DNA of 64,000 nucleotides. It comes from Gadus chalcogrammus. Its lineage: Eukaryota > Chordata > Actinopteri > Gadiformes > Gadidae. The notes below the pieces were generated by a model. It saw nothing but the letters and a program-made list of their open reading frames with translations, searched no databases and was not told the origin of the DNA. This document shows, one piece after another, positions 12,526 through 23,896 of the stretch; position 1 is the first letter of the stretch; each line of letters opens with the position of its first letter. The DNA is taken from positions 24,097,237 to 24,161,236 of the forward strand of contig NC_079416.1 in the NCBI RefSeq assembly GCF_026213295.1, in the 5' to 3' direction. The translations under genes were made by a program, and so were the position numbers.

Positions 12526-15500
12526 TACACTAGCCCCTGTGTGTGTGTAGGGGGAGTAACCTCAGAGCCCCTACACTAGCCCCTGAGTGTAGTAGGAGTA
12601 ACCTCAGAGCCCCTACACTAGCCCCTGAGTGTAGGGGGAGTAACCTCAGAGCCCCTACACTAGCCCCTGAGTGTAGGAGTAACCTCAGAGCCCCTACACT
12701 AGCCCCTGAGCGTAGGAGTAACCTCAGAGCCCCTACACTAGCCCCTGAGTGTAGGGGGAGTAACCTCAGAGCCCCTACACTAGTCCCTGAGTGTAGGAGT
12801 AACCTCAGAGCCCCTACACTAGCCCCTGAGCGTAGGAGTAACCTCAGAGCCCCTACACTAGCCCCTGAGTGTAGGAGTAACCTCAGAGCCCCTACTCTAG
12901 CCCCTGAGTGTAGGAGTAACCTCAGAGCCCCTACACTAGCCCCTGAGTGTAGGAGTAACCTCAGATCCCCTACACTAGCCCCTGAGTGTAGGGGGAGTAA
13001 CCTCAGAGCCCCTACACTAGCCCCTGAGCGTAGGAGTAACCTCAGAGCCCCTACACTAGCCCCTGAGTGTAGGAGTAACCTCAGAGCCCCTACACTAGCC
13101 CCTGAGTGTAGGAGTAACCTCAGAGCCCCTACACTAGCCCCTGAGTGTAGGGGGAGTAACCTCAGAGCCCCTACACTAGCCCCTGAGTGTAGGAGTAACC
13201 TCAGAGCCCCTACACTAGCCCCTGAGCGTAGGAGTAACCTCAGAGCCCCTACACTAGCCCCTGAGTGTAGGGGGAGTAACCTCAGAGCCCCTACACTAGC
13301 CCCTGAGTGTAGGAGTAACCTCAGAGCCCCTACACTAGCCCCTGAGTGTAGGAGTAACCTCAGAGCCCCTACACTAGCCCCTGAGTGTAGGGGGAGTAAC
13401 CTCAGAGCCCCTACACTAGCCCCTGAGTGTAGGGGGAGTAACCTCAGAGCCCCTACACTAGCCCCTGAGTGTAGGAGTAACCTCAGAGCCCCTACACTAG
13501 CCCCTGAGCGTAGGAGTAACCTCAGAGCCCCTACACTAGCCCCTGAGTGTAGGGGGAGTAACCTCAGAGCCCCTACACTAGCCCCTGAGTGTAGGGGGAG
13601 TAACCTCAGAGCCCCTACACTAGCCCCTGAGCGTAGGAGTAACCTCAGAGCCCCTACACTAGCCCCTGAGTGTAGGAGTAACCTCAGAGCCCCTACTCTA
13701 GCCCCTGAGTGTAGGAGTAACCTCAGAGCCCCTACACTAGCCCCTGAGTGTAGGAGTAACCTCAGATCCCCTACACTAGCCCCTGAGTGTAGGGGGAGTA
13801 ACCTCAGAGCCCCTACACTAGCCCCTGAGTGTAGGAGTAACCTCAGAGCCCCTACACTAGCCCCTGAGTGTAGGAGTAACCTCAGAGCCCCTACACTAGC
13901 CCCTGAGTGTAGGGGGAGTAACCTCAGAGCCCCTACACTAGCCCCTGAGTGTAGGAGTAACCTCAGAGCCCCTACACTAGCCCCTGAGTGTAGGGGGAGT
14001 AACCTCAGAGCCCCTACACTAGCCCCTGAGTGTAGGAGTAACCTCAGAGCCCCTACACTAGCCCCTGAGTGTAGGGGGAGTAACCTCAGAGCCCCTACAC
14101 TAGCCCCTGAGTGTAGGAGTAACCTCAGAGCCCCTACACTAGCCCCTGAGTGTAGTAGGAGTAACCTCAGAGCCCCTACACTAGCCCCTGAGTGTAGTAG
14201 GAGTAACCTCAGAGCCCCTACACTAGCCCCTGAGTGTAGGAGTAACCTCAGAGCCCCTACACTAGCCCCTGAGTGTAGGAGTAACCTCAGAGCCCCTACA
14301 CTAGCCCCTGAGCGTAGGAGTAACCTCAGAGCCCCTACACTAGCCCCTGAGTGTAGGAGTAACCTCAGAGCCCCTACACTAGCCCCTGAGTGTAGGGGGA
14401 GTAACCTCAGAGCCCCTACACTAGCCCCTGAGTGTAGGAGTAACCTCAGAGCCCCTACACTAGCCCCTGAGTGTAGGAGTAACCTCAGAGCCCCTACACT
14501 AGCCCCTGAGCGTAGGAGTAACCTCAGAGCCCCTACACTAGCCCCTGAGTGTAGGGGGAGTAACCTCAGAGCCCCTACACTAATCCCCTGAGTGTAGGGG
14601 GAGTAACCTCAGAGCCCCTACACTAGCCCCTGAGTGTAGGAGTAACCTCAGAGCCCCTACACTAGCCCCTGAGTGTAGGAGTAACCTCAGAGCCCCTACA
14701 CTAGCCCCTGAGTGTAGGAGTAACCTCAGAGCCCCTACACTAGCCCCTGAGTGTAGGAGTAACCTCAGAGCCCCTACACTAGCCCCTGAGTGTAGGGGGA
14801 GTAACCTCAGAGCCCCTACACTAGCCCCTGAGTGTAGGAGTAACCTCAGAGCCCCTACACTAGCCCCTGAGTGTAGGGGGAGTAACCTCAGAGCCCCTAC
14901 ACTAGCCCCTGAGTGTAGGAGTAACCTCAGAGCCCCTACACTAGCCCCTGAGTGTAGGGGGAGTAACCTCAGAGCCCCTACACTAGCCCCTGAGTGTAGT
15001 AGGAGTAACCTCAGAGCCCCTACACTAGCCCCTGAGTGTAGTAGGAGTAACCTCAGAGCCCCTACACTAGCCCCTGAGTGTAGGAGTAACCTCAGAGCCC
15101 CTACACTAGCCCCTGAGCGTAGGAGTAACCTCAGAGCCCCTACACTAGCCCCTGAGCGTAGGAGTAACCTCAGAGCCCCTACACTAGCCCCTGAGTGTAG
15201 GAGTAACCTCAGAGCCCCTACACTAGCCCCTGAGTGTAGGAGTAACCTCAGAGCCCCTACACTAGCCCCTGAGTGTAGGAGTAACCTCAGAGCCCCTACA
15301 CTAGCCCCTGAGTGTAGGAGTAACCTCAGAGCCCCTACACTAGCCCCTGAGTGTAGGAGTAACCTCAGATCCCCTACACTAGCCCCTGAGTGTAGGAGTA
15401 ACCTCAGAGCCCCTACACTAGCCCCTGAGTGTAGGAGTAACCTCAGAGCCCCTACACTAGCCCCTGAGTGTAGGGGGAGTAACCTCAGAGCCCCTACCCT

Positions 15501-16344
15501 AGCCCCTGAGTGTAGGAGTAACCTCAGAGCCCCTACACTAGCCCCTGAGTGTAGGAGTAACCTCAGAGCCCCTACACTATCCCCTGAGTGTAGGAGTAAC
15601 CTCAGAGCCCCTACAATAGCCCCTGAGTGTTGGAGTAACCTCAGAGCCCCTACATTAGCCCCTGAGTGTAGGAGTAACCTCAGAGCCCCTACACTAGCCC
15701 CTGAGTGTAGGAGTAACCTCAGAGCCCCTACACTAGCCCCTGAGTGTAGGAGTAACCTCAGAGCCCCTACACTAGCCCCTGAGTGTAGGAGTAACCTCAG
15801 ATCCCCTACACTAGCCCCTGAGTGTAGGAGTAACCTCAGAGCCCCTACACTAGCCCCTGAGTGTAGGAGTAACCTCAGAGCCCCTACACTAGCCCCTGAG
15901 TGTAGGAGTAACCTCAGATCCCCTACACTAGCCCCTGAGCGTAGGAGTAACCTCAGAGCCCCTACACTAGCCCCTGAGTGTAGGGGGAGTAACCTCAGAG
16001 CCCCTACCCTAGCCCCTGAGTGTAGGAGTAACCTCAGAGCCCCTACACTAGCCCCTGAGTGTAGGAGTAACCTCAGAGCCCCTACACTATCCCCTGAGTG
16101 TAGGAGTAACCTCAGAGCCCCTACAATAGCCCCTGAGTGTTGGAGTAACCTCAGAGCCCCTACATTAGCCCCTGAGTGTAGGAGTAACCTCAGAGCCCCT
16201 ACACTAGCCCCTGAGTGTAGGAGTAACCTCAGAGCCCCTACACTAGCCCCTGAGTGTAGGAGTAACCTCAGAGGCCCTACACTAGCCCCTGAGTGTAGGA
16301 GTAACCTCAGAGCCCCTACATTACCCCCTGAGTGTAGGAGTAAA
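12526..16344. repeat. Large minisatellite, 39/42-bp unit, about 95 copies
   Basis: Head-to-tail units containing GTAACCTCAGAGCCCCTACA and CTAGCCCCTGAGTGTAGG. The 42-bp variant has GTAGGGGGAGT or GTAGTAGGAGT in place of GTAGGAGT. Each unit has an internal inverted repeat: in the long form CCCCTACACT pairs with AGTGTAGGGG around AGCCCCTG (for example 12610-12637), and in the short form the stem is 8 bp. Higher-order structure is visible. Marker variants at 12891 and 12960 recur 801 bp later, and the block with CTACCCTAG at about 15491 recurs 510 bp later. Both unit lengths are multiples of 3, so a 682-codon frame stays open from 12543 until a 1-nt change at about 14583. That frame is a by-product, not a gene. 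Confidence 0.97.
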
Positions 16345-17832
16345 GGGGCTAGTTGTAGTTTGTAGGGGTCGGAGGTTTGAGGAGATGATTAATGGTCGAG
16401 AAGAGTTGCTTGGAGTTACCAGGGCTATTGTTGATAATGTGGGGGTAGAACCAGGGCCGTGTGTCACTGAGCGACTTGCTGTAGGCCTACTGATGTTCCC
16501 TGTAGGCCAAGCATGTGATTAGAGGTCATACTATGAAGGCCGCTGTCCCGGCCTTCTGCCACGGGTTGGTGCTTCAGCCCCTGTCCGTCGTTGTGGTCGT
16601 TTCTCATTGGCAGAGTGTTTGGACCTTTCTTTTTGTAACTACTTGGGAACTTGTTCCTCGGGATGGTGGTCCAGGCAGGGCGGTCCTCGTGATCAGGAAC
16701 TCCTCCTCTGGCTGCTGGGACGGTGTGGATGAGTGTGAATCACCCTCACGGTCGAATGTCCTGATATACAAATGCTTTGAAAAGGCAGAGGACGTTTGAA
16801 AACGGCTATAATGTTCCCAATACACACAGTAACACACACACAATGACAACCATGCCCATTTGTCATTGAGTGTTTAACTGTCTGTGAAATATTTGAAAGT
16901 ACGTACTGTCATTGGTACAGGTGCACATAGGGCAAGTATAAGTCGAAGGTGACTGTAATACCACAAGATTTTCTCACTCAAACATTGTGGAGTACAGAAA
17001 GAAAATCTACCGAAAAAAAGTTGAGCTGTGATTCCTTGCTCTGTACAAAGACACATTGGGACTGTTCCCAGACAGTCGGGGACCTGCAAAGTAGTTTTTT
17101 GCCTGAGGCTTGCATACCACACAATGATCAAACTACAAAAGTTGTAAATACTCCTTTCAAATACTTTTTAAATGTTCTGTTTTACCGCTGCTCCATTCCC
17201 TGGCCTCAGGATTCTGTTGGATGCAGATTAGTGTTTGCAGCGCTCCATCCAAAACCAAACAATACACACTAAACAAATGCCCAAGGGAATACCATTTAAA
17301 GCTCCTGCAATTGTCATTTGCATTGGCCTGTGTTCCGTTTAGGATGGCAACCTAAGAGGTTATTTTTTGTTATTTTGATCAAGTATAGATTATTTTGATT
17401 TTATTTGATTATATTGATACGTTGTAAAATTAATTAAAGTAGATCATCAGTCTGTACCATCTTGCCTGGCCTTGACAAACCGCAACAGCCTCACCTCAAC
17501 AGAGAAAGTTACGTGTGTGTGTGCGGTTGCGAGATAAGTAAATTGGGCTGTTTCCATAGCCCCATTGTGTTTCTGGCATGTGTTGTTTGTGTGTTTGTTT
17601 GGAGTGTTTTGTGTGTGATTGTGGGATTCCCAAGTAATTTGGGCTATGTTTCCATTGTGTTTACCATGTGTGTGTTTTATGTGTGATTGTGTGTGTGTGT
17701 CTACCAGCTGTGATGGTTGTTTGATGAGCTGCTGGGAAACAGATGGTGTGATCATCTAACCCCTGAGACAAACGGGCCATTGGAAACAATTATATTTATC
17801 CTGTGTGTGTGTGTGTGTGTTTGTGTGTGTGT

Positions 17833-17990
17833 CACAGTTGTGGCAAAAGTGCACACATTCTTTACTCAAATAGAAGTACAGATACTTCAACGACTGGTAG
17901 AGTCAAAGTACTGATTCAACTTCTTTACTTATGCAAAAGTGTAAAAGTACAAGTTCTGAAATGTATACCAGTTAGAAAAGCAAAAAGTGG
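17833..17990. mobile_element. Probable MITE / hAT-like nonautonomous repeat fragment
   Basis: The stretch beginning CACAGTTGTGGCAAAAGTGC, followed by TTTACTCAAATAGAAGTACA and later CTGATTCAACTTCTTTACTT, matches my memory of a very common fish interspersed repeat (CAGTGGTGGCAAAAGTA.. with TACTTAAGTA-type internal motifs). The right end is not clear and may lie as far as about 18060. No coding capacity. The assignment rests on remembered sequence, not a search. Confidence 0.5.
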
Positions 17991-18280
17991 TCCTCTGACA
18001 TTTCTGCCGGCTGTTTTTGTGCTCTTCAAGTTAATTAAAATAAACAGTATGCTGAAAACGTTGTTCCAAAGTGCAAATCAGATTTCAATGTCAGCAACAG
18101 AACTCGAAACATTCTGATCAAAACGAGAGCTAATGGAGCCTCAAGCTCTCAAGTTCCTCCCTCATCCATATAGGACGACCAGAACCTGTTTAAGTGGGCC
18201 CAAGACACGACGCATTGGGCACGACGATTCTTAGAGCTGAGCTTCTCTTAATAAGATAGGGAGGGTCCTGCCCTGTGCTC

Positions 18281-18470
18281 ATTGACCCTTCCTGCTGCTG
18301 ATAGGTCCATCCTGCACTGCCCTGCTGCTGAAAGGCCCATCCTGCACTTCCCTGATGCTGATAGGTCCATCCTGCACTGCCCTGTGCTCATTGACCCTTC
18401 CTGCTGCTGATAGGTCCATCCTGCACTGCCCTGTGCTCATTGGCCCTTCCTGCACTGCCCTGCTGCTTAT
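18281..18470. repeat. Short composite tandem repeat, CTGCTGATAGGTCCATCCTG-type
   Basis: Seven or so imperfect units of about 27-40 bp made of CTGCTGATAGGTCCAT, CCTGCACTGCCCTG and GTGCTCATTGACCCTT blocks shuffled in order. Confidence 0.8.
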
Positions 18471-21099
18471 GGGTCTCTCCCTTTCCCTCCTCACTCTTTT
18501 TATGTCCAAAACTACCCCTCCCTCTCATGGTGAGACCATTTTTAATAGAATAATTATCTCACTCTTTCACTAGCCAACCCATATCTTCCTCACTTCCTGT
18601 CAGACACACTCAGCCTCCTCACTCCCTAACAACACACTCCATTCAAAAGGTCTAAAGGTGGTGACTAAAGGTCACCAATCCTTTATTCGCTGTCCTCAGT
18701 GTTCCTATCTGCAACCGTTCAGCCGACCACTACGTTTGGCAGAGCGTGAGTCTGCCGCTCCTCCACATCTGCTGACTCAAGGTGGGGTCGCTCTTGAGAG
18801 GAGCCTAGCTCCGCCCTGCATCCCGTTGCCTCATTACCCAGAACCCACCGGGACTCATCCAGACAGAGCGTCTGACGGTCGGGTTCCACCCCGCTCTTTG
18901 ATCCCGGAATAGAGCGTAGAATGAGTGTGAAATGGAGCCTGACTTCACCTCCCCGCCTCCCTCCCTCCTCTAATGGCTCCCGTCTCACTCAGATGTTGTC
19001 AGTGATGATGTTGACACGCCGTGTCTGTGCGTGTTTGGCTCTTTTAGCCGTACTGTGGACATCTCCTCTGTTCTGTGGAGTTCATTTTTAATAATAGGGG
19101 TTTCATTTTGAAAGCCCTCCTTCACAGCATTCCTGTTTCCGTTTTTTTGGGGCTCCAAACCCAAACTCTCCTGCGGTAGCAATAAGTGTCTCACCTGTCC
19201 AGCTGTCCGGACTTCCTGCACCGATCTGCGTTCACCGTTGAAGGGCTGAGGAAACGATGACGGGAGGAAGCAGTACTCACAGAGAAGCTCCCTGTAACGC
19301 TCCAACAGGGAGGGCTCGGTTCCAGTCAGTGGTGCACAGACTGGCTCCACCTGTTAGTGCTTTGGTGTCCGTAGGGGACGTCAATAAACTGCTATTTCTC
19401 ACTTTTTTTCTCACATTTCTGCCAGCCAGGTTTACATTATGAAAAGCTAAAGGCGCTTTTTAGTTCTCTGGGCCCCAGCTTACAAGAATGTGTTTATCCT
19501 TGTTGAGAACCCGGGAAATGAGGTTGCTATCGGGCAGTGTCTGTGGGGAAACTGTTATTACTGCGGGTCTTGGAGGAACATAAAGAAGCTGCTCAGATTG
19601 AGCTGTGAGGCTCTCACAAGGTGTGCACGAGGGATAATGGCCCTCGCTCGCCATCAAAGAACAAGTTTACATTGTTTTCCCACCTGCCGACACAGTGCTG
19701 AAAGGCACATTCTCAGTGAGAGCACTGCATTGTGGGTATAGGAAGAAAAAGGTGGGTTTCAGAGAGCCATCACTGTCGAGTCAACACATAACAGACGGCG
19801 CTTTTTAGAAAAATAGTTATTTTGTGGGTGTAGTCATTTGTTTTGCACCTTGGGCCAAGGTTATTAATGAAACGCACCTAGTTATACAGTCAATCCGGGT
19901 TTGAATAAAACAGTCCTTCTCTCCTTCATCTTGTCTAGAATTGACTGCAGCAGAGTTCTATCAAAAGGTTAGCTATTCCATAGCTTTAGAGAAGCTCTAG
20001 GAATAAATAAGACCTTCGATTGAAAGTTGTGAAATCTCATTCTGTTAAAGTTTAAAATTGAATGTGAAACTCAATGTTTCTTTTCAGATCCTTAGCTCAT
20101 TCATGGATCAAACAACCTCATGCTTCTTCTATTCAATGGACAAAACAGGACAAAAATGTTTGTCTACATCAGCAAACAAATGTGCTGTGACCAGGTAGAA
20201 TGTGAATAGAATCCTGACTCTTAAAAACATTATCGGAGCGAATGTCTTCAAAGGACACGTTGAATTTTGAATCTCATCTGCACATTTTCACCTGGCGTTC
20301 TCGGTGCGTCTAAATTAAGTTTGCTTAATGGATATAGGCATCCCTATTTGATCATCTTGGCACGAATCTTCATTTTCTTTTTAGATTTTTCCGACAAGTT
20401 CAACCTGCTGAACCAGCCACTGCCGTTTCCAACCAAACCAGCTGTTGTCAAGCTGGCTCTCCACTCAGGTGGAAAATCACTGTATAATTACGATGGCTCG
20501 GAACGAAAATCAGGCCGCAATTTGATAATGGTGCATGTGTCAGTGACACCGTCTGGCCACTATTGATTTCCACTAATCTACCGAGTGAGGAAGAACTGAG
20601 CAGAAGTTGGAAGTGTCTCTTTGGGGGGGAATGGGGTTTGTTTTTGGCAGAACGCGCCCCCGTGGTAGCCCACGTGTTGTTCTGCTCAATAAAGGTCATT
20701 CAGAGGGGTGTGATGTAGCTGACATCGGTCCAATCACACTCTGTCTCTCCACGCCGCCAAACCCCTCTGAAGGTAAACAGTTTAGTTTCTATTGCTTCCT
20801 CAATGATGTCCATCTGCTCTTTCTCCTTGCACCCGAGTGCGGGGGAATAAATACCGTATACGACCTCCTCTGGACATCCCCTGTTTGTATTTACGGCCTT
20901 TACGGTGAATTGAGCAGCCTGTGAAGCGGCACCGTGCAACAGCTCATCCTATTGGCAGCGGGATGATTCAGGGCGCTGCTGGCCGCTGAGGCCAGGGCCT
21001 TTGTTCTGGTGTCTCCTGCCGTCCAGGTGTGTGTGGAACCGCTGCATGCTCAGCACGTCTGCATACTGTTGTTGTTCAGGGACCGTGTGTGTGTATGTC

Positions 21100-21126
21100 G
21101 GGGGGGGGGGGGGGGGGGGGGGGGGG
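21100..21126. repeat. Poly-G run of 27
   Basis: An uninterrupted G run following a short GTGT tract. It can form G-quadruplexes and its length is unreliable in any sequencing technology. Confidence 0.9.
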
Positions 21127-21236
21127 TCAGGTCAAGGTGGAGATCCAGATCCATTTCAAGTACCAGCAACTCTTTGGGTGGTTAATCTTATGGTGGTGTC
21201 AGTGAGACTTCACCTCTCTGTTCCACCATGGTTCAT

Positions 21237-21608
21237 CCTCGTCTCTCTGTCTCCCTCTGTCCCCCCCCTCCCTCCCTCTGTCCCCCCCCTCCCCCTCTGT
21301 CTCCCTCCCTCCCCCCCTCCCCCTCCCTCCCTCTCTCGTCTCTCTGTCTCCCTCCCCCTCTGTCTCCCTCCCCCTCTGTCTCCCTCCCTCTCTCATCTCT
21401 CTGTCTCCCTCCCTCTCTGTCTCCCTCCCCCTCTGTCTTCCTCCCTCTCTCGTCTCCCTGTCTCCCTCCCTCTCGGTCTCCTTCTCTGTCTCTCTCCCCC
21501 TCTGTCTCTCCCTCCCTCCCTCTCTGTCTCTCCCTCCCTCCCACCCTCTCTGTCTCTCCCTCCATCCCTCCCTCCCTCTCTGTCTCCCTCCCCCTCTCCC
21601 TTCCTCCC
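21237..21608. repeat. CT/C-rich low-complexity tract (CCTCCCTCTCTGTCTC)
   Basis: Homopyrimidine-rich mixture of CCTCCCTCTCTGTCTC-type units over about 370 bp, with short duplications. It yields long arginine/glutamate-rich frames on the minus strand that are artefacts. Confidence 0.9.
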
Positions 21609-22250
21609 GGAGCTCCATCTCAGTGCAGCCTTCTCTGTCAAGAAGTCATTGCTACTTCAGCAACATATACGAGCATCATGTTACGCTCGCGCACGCGCGC
21701 ACACACACGCACACACCGCTAGGAGATGGATGGGGAGGCACACCAATAAGTGACTGATTCAGTTCAGGTGGGCTAGATGACTGAAGATGTCCTCAGTTCG
21801 ACTGAGGTTTATAAATGTGGGTTCCCAGCGGGCCCAGACATGACATTGTTCACTCCTTTTGACGCTATGCTGTTTCTCTTCCGTGCTCTCTCACTCTTTC
21901 CCTACTTCCACATTCGTCTTTCCGCATGGTTTAGATTGTGTATCGTCTGTAATCTACCTTCATGAATACAAATAATTCTGAATAATACTCTGCGGGTGCT
22001 TGGAGGTCATTGGAAAGTTATCTATTGTTAAACTCTTAAATCTGGGTTTACTGACTACGTATTACAAATGGGATTAAATAACTAGGATGAGCTCTGTATA
22101 CTGTGCACAAATCCATTAGCTGATCTGGTCAATTATATAATTATACTTTATATAAGCTGTGTTTTGTAAAATAAAACTAGGTTCTTCAACCTTGCCTTAA
22201 TAGGGTCTCCGATATCCCAAGCAAGATGATTGTCAGGTTTGGTGTTATTA

Positions 22251-22930
22251 ACCCACCCACCTATATCCTGGGTGTGATCCGACCATCTATATCCTGGGTG
22301 TGATCCCGCCCATCTATATCCTGGGTGTGATCCGCCCATCTATGTCCTGAGTGTGATCCCGCCCATATATATCCTGGGTATGATCCCGCCCATCTATGTC
22401 CTGGGTGTGATCCTGCCCATCTATGTCCTGGGTGTGATCCCGCCCATCTATGTCCTGGGTGTGATCCCGCCCATCTATGTCCTGGGTGTGATCCCGCCCA
22501 TCTAGGTCCTGGGTGTAATCCCGCCCATCTATATCCTGGGTGTGATCCCGCCCATCAATGTCCTGGGTGTAATCCCATCCATCTATGTCCTGGGTGTGAT
22601 CCCGCCCATCTATGTCCTGGGTGTGATCCCGCCCATCTATGTCCTGGGTGTGATCCCGGCCATCTATGTCCTGGGTGTGATCCCGCCCATCTATGTCCTG
22701 GGTGTGATCCCGGCCATCTATGTCCTGGGTGTGATCCCGCCCATCTAGGTCCTGGGTGTAATCCCGCCCATCTATATCCTGGGTGTGATCCCGCCCATCT
22801 ATGTCCTGGGTGTAATCCCATCCATCTAGGTCCTGGGTGTGATCCGCCCATCTAGGTCCTGGGTGTGATCCGCCCATCTAGGTCCTGGGTGTGATCCCGC
22901 CCATCTAGGTCCTGGGTGGGATCCACCCAC
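22251..22930. repeat. Minisatellite, 27-bp unit, about 25 copies
   Basis: Units of GATCCCGCCCATCTATGTCC plus TGGGTGT. Variants include CTAGGTCC, CTATATCC and CGGCC for CGCCC. 27 is a multiple of 3, so the minus strand has an open frame reading DHTQDIDGR repeats. This is not a gene. Confidence 0.96.
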
Positions 22931-23635
22931 CTCCACGCTGGCTCAGCTGTATTCAGGGTCTGGGTTGATTAAGACAAGTTTTTTTTTCTTTTCGCAAATG
23001 ACGGATTCTGCTTCTCCTGCTCTCCCTCTAGCCGGTTCTAGACGGGCTGATGGGAAGGTTCAGAGAGAATGGAGGGTCGGTGCAGAACTTACGGGTTACT
23101 AACATACATAAACATGTACACGCGTGAAGTCTCCTGTCGCCTACAGCTTGAACGCATAGAATGAAAAGTACAATGAGACAGACAGACGGATGAGAGAGGA
23201 CCCTCAAACTCTGAAATAGGTGGGTTCTGAACAAAAAGAAAGTGTGCCACTTGGTGGGGGGGCCGACAGGCACTTAAAGTAAACAACCACATTCAACAGA
23301 AGGAGCGAGAGGGAGGGGAGACAAATACGCATAAAGGTTCACAAACAGAGGACGGCAGGCAGAGGGAAACATTTAGTAGACAAACACAGAAGGTGTGAGC
23401 GAGTGACAGCGAGAGAATAGATGAGGAGAAAGGGAAGGAAGTGACATCAGCACAGACAAACAGCTCCTTGGCCAAGGGAACTAGGATCCGAGGAGAGGAG
23501 ACCCGATGGAGGGAGGGATTTAGGAAGGCGAGAATAGACCAATAGAGAAGAACATTTGGACACGGACAAAGAGGGAGAGGGGAAATTGCCGCAGTCTTTA
23601 TGACTCACGCCCAGAGGATTACCCATTCCCCATTT

Positions 23636-23854
23636 TCTCTCTCTCTCACTCTCACACTCTCACACACACACACTCTCACACACACACACTCTCACACACA
23701 CACACACACACACTCACACACACACACACACTCACTCACACTCTCACACACACAGCCGGGTGACTCCACTGCAGCCCAGCCCTCTACAAACTCCTTATTT
23801 GCATCTGCTTATTTCAGTGCAGCCATTGAAGCAGCTACCAGTATTCACACACAT

Positions 23855-23894
<40 letters not shown>
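23636..23894. repeat. CT/CA simple repeats and a nearby GT tract
   Basis: CTCT then CACTCTCACACA-type repeats at 23636-23755, 100 bp of unique sequence, then (GT)n at about 23857-23894. Confidence 0.85.

Positions 23895-23896
<2 letters not shown>

Noticed and set aside
12543..14591. 682-codon open frame of SNLRAPTLAPECR repeats
   Set aside because: It is the translation of the 39/42-bp minisatellite. Unit lengths divisible by 3 keep it open, and there is no splice, start-context or domain support.
12526..16344. CRISPR-like regular repeats
   Set aside because: There are no unique spacers; the whole unit repeats head to tail. The genome is also clearly vertebrate.
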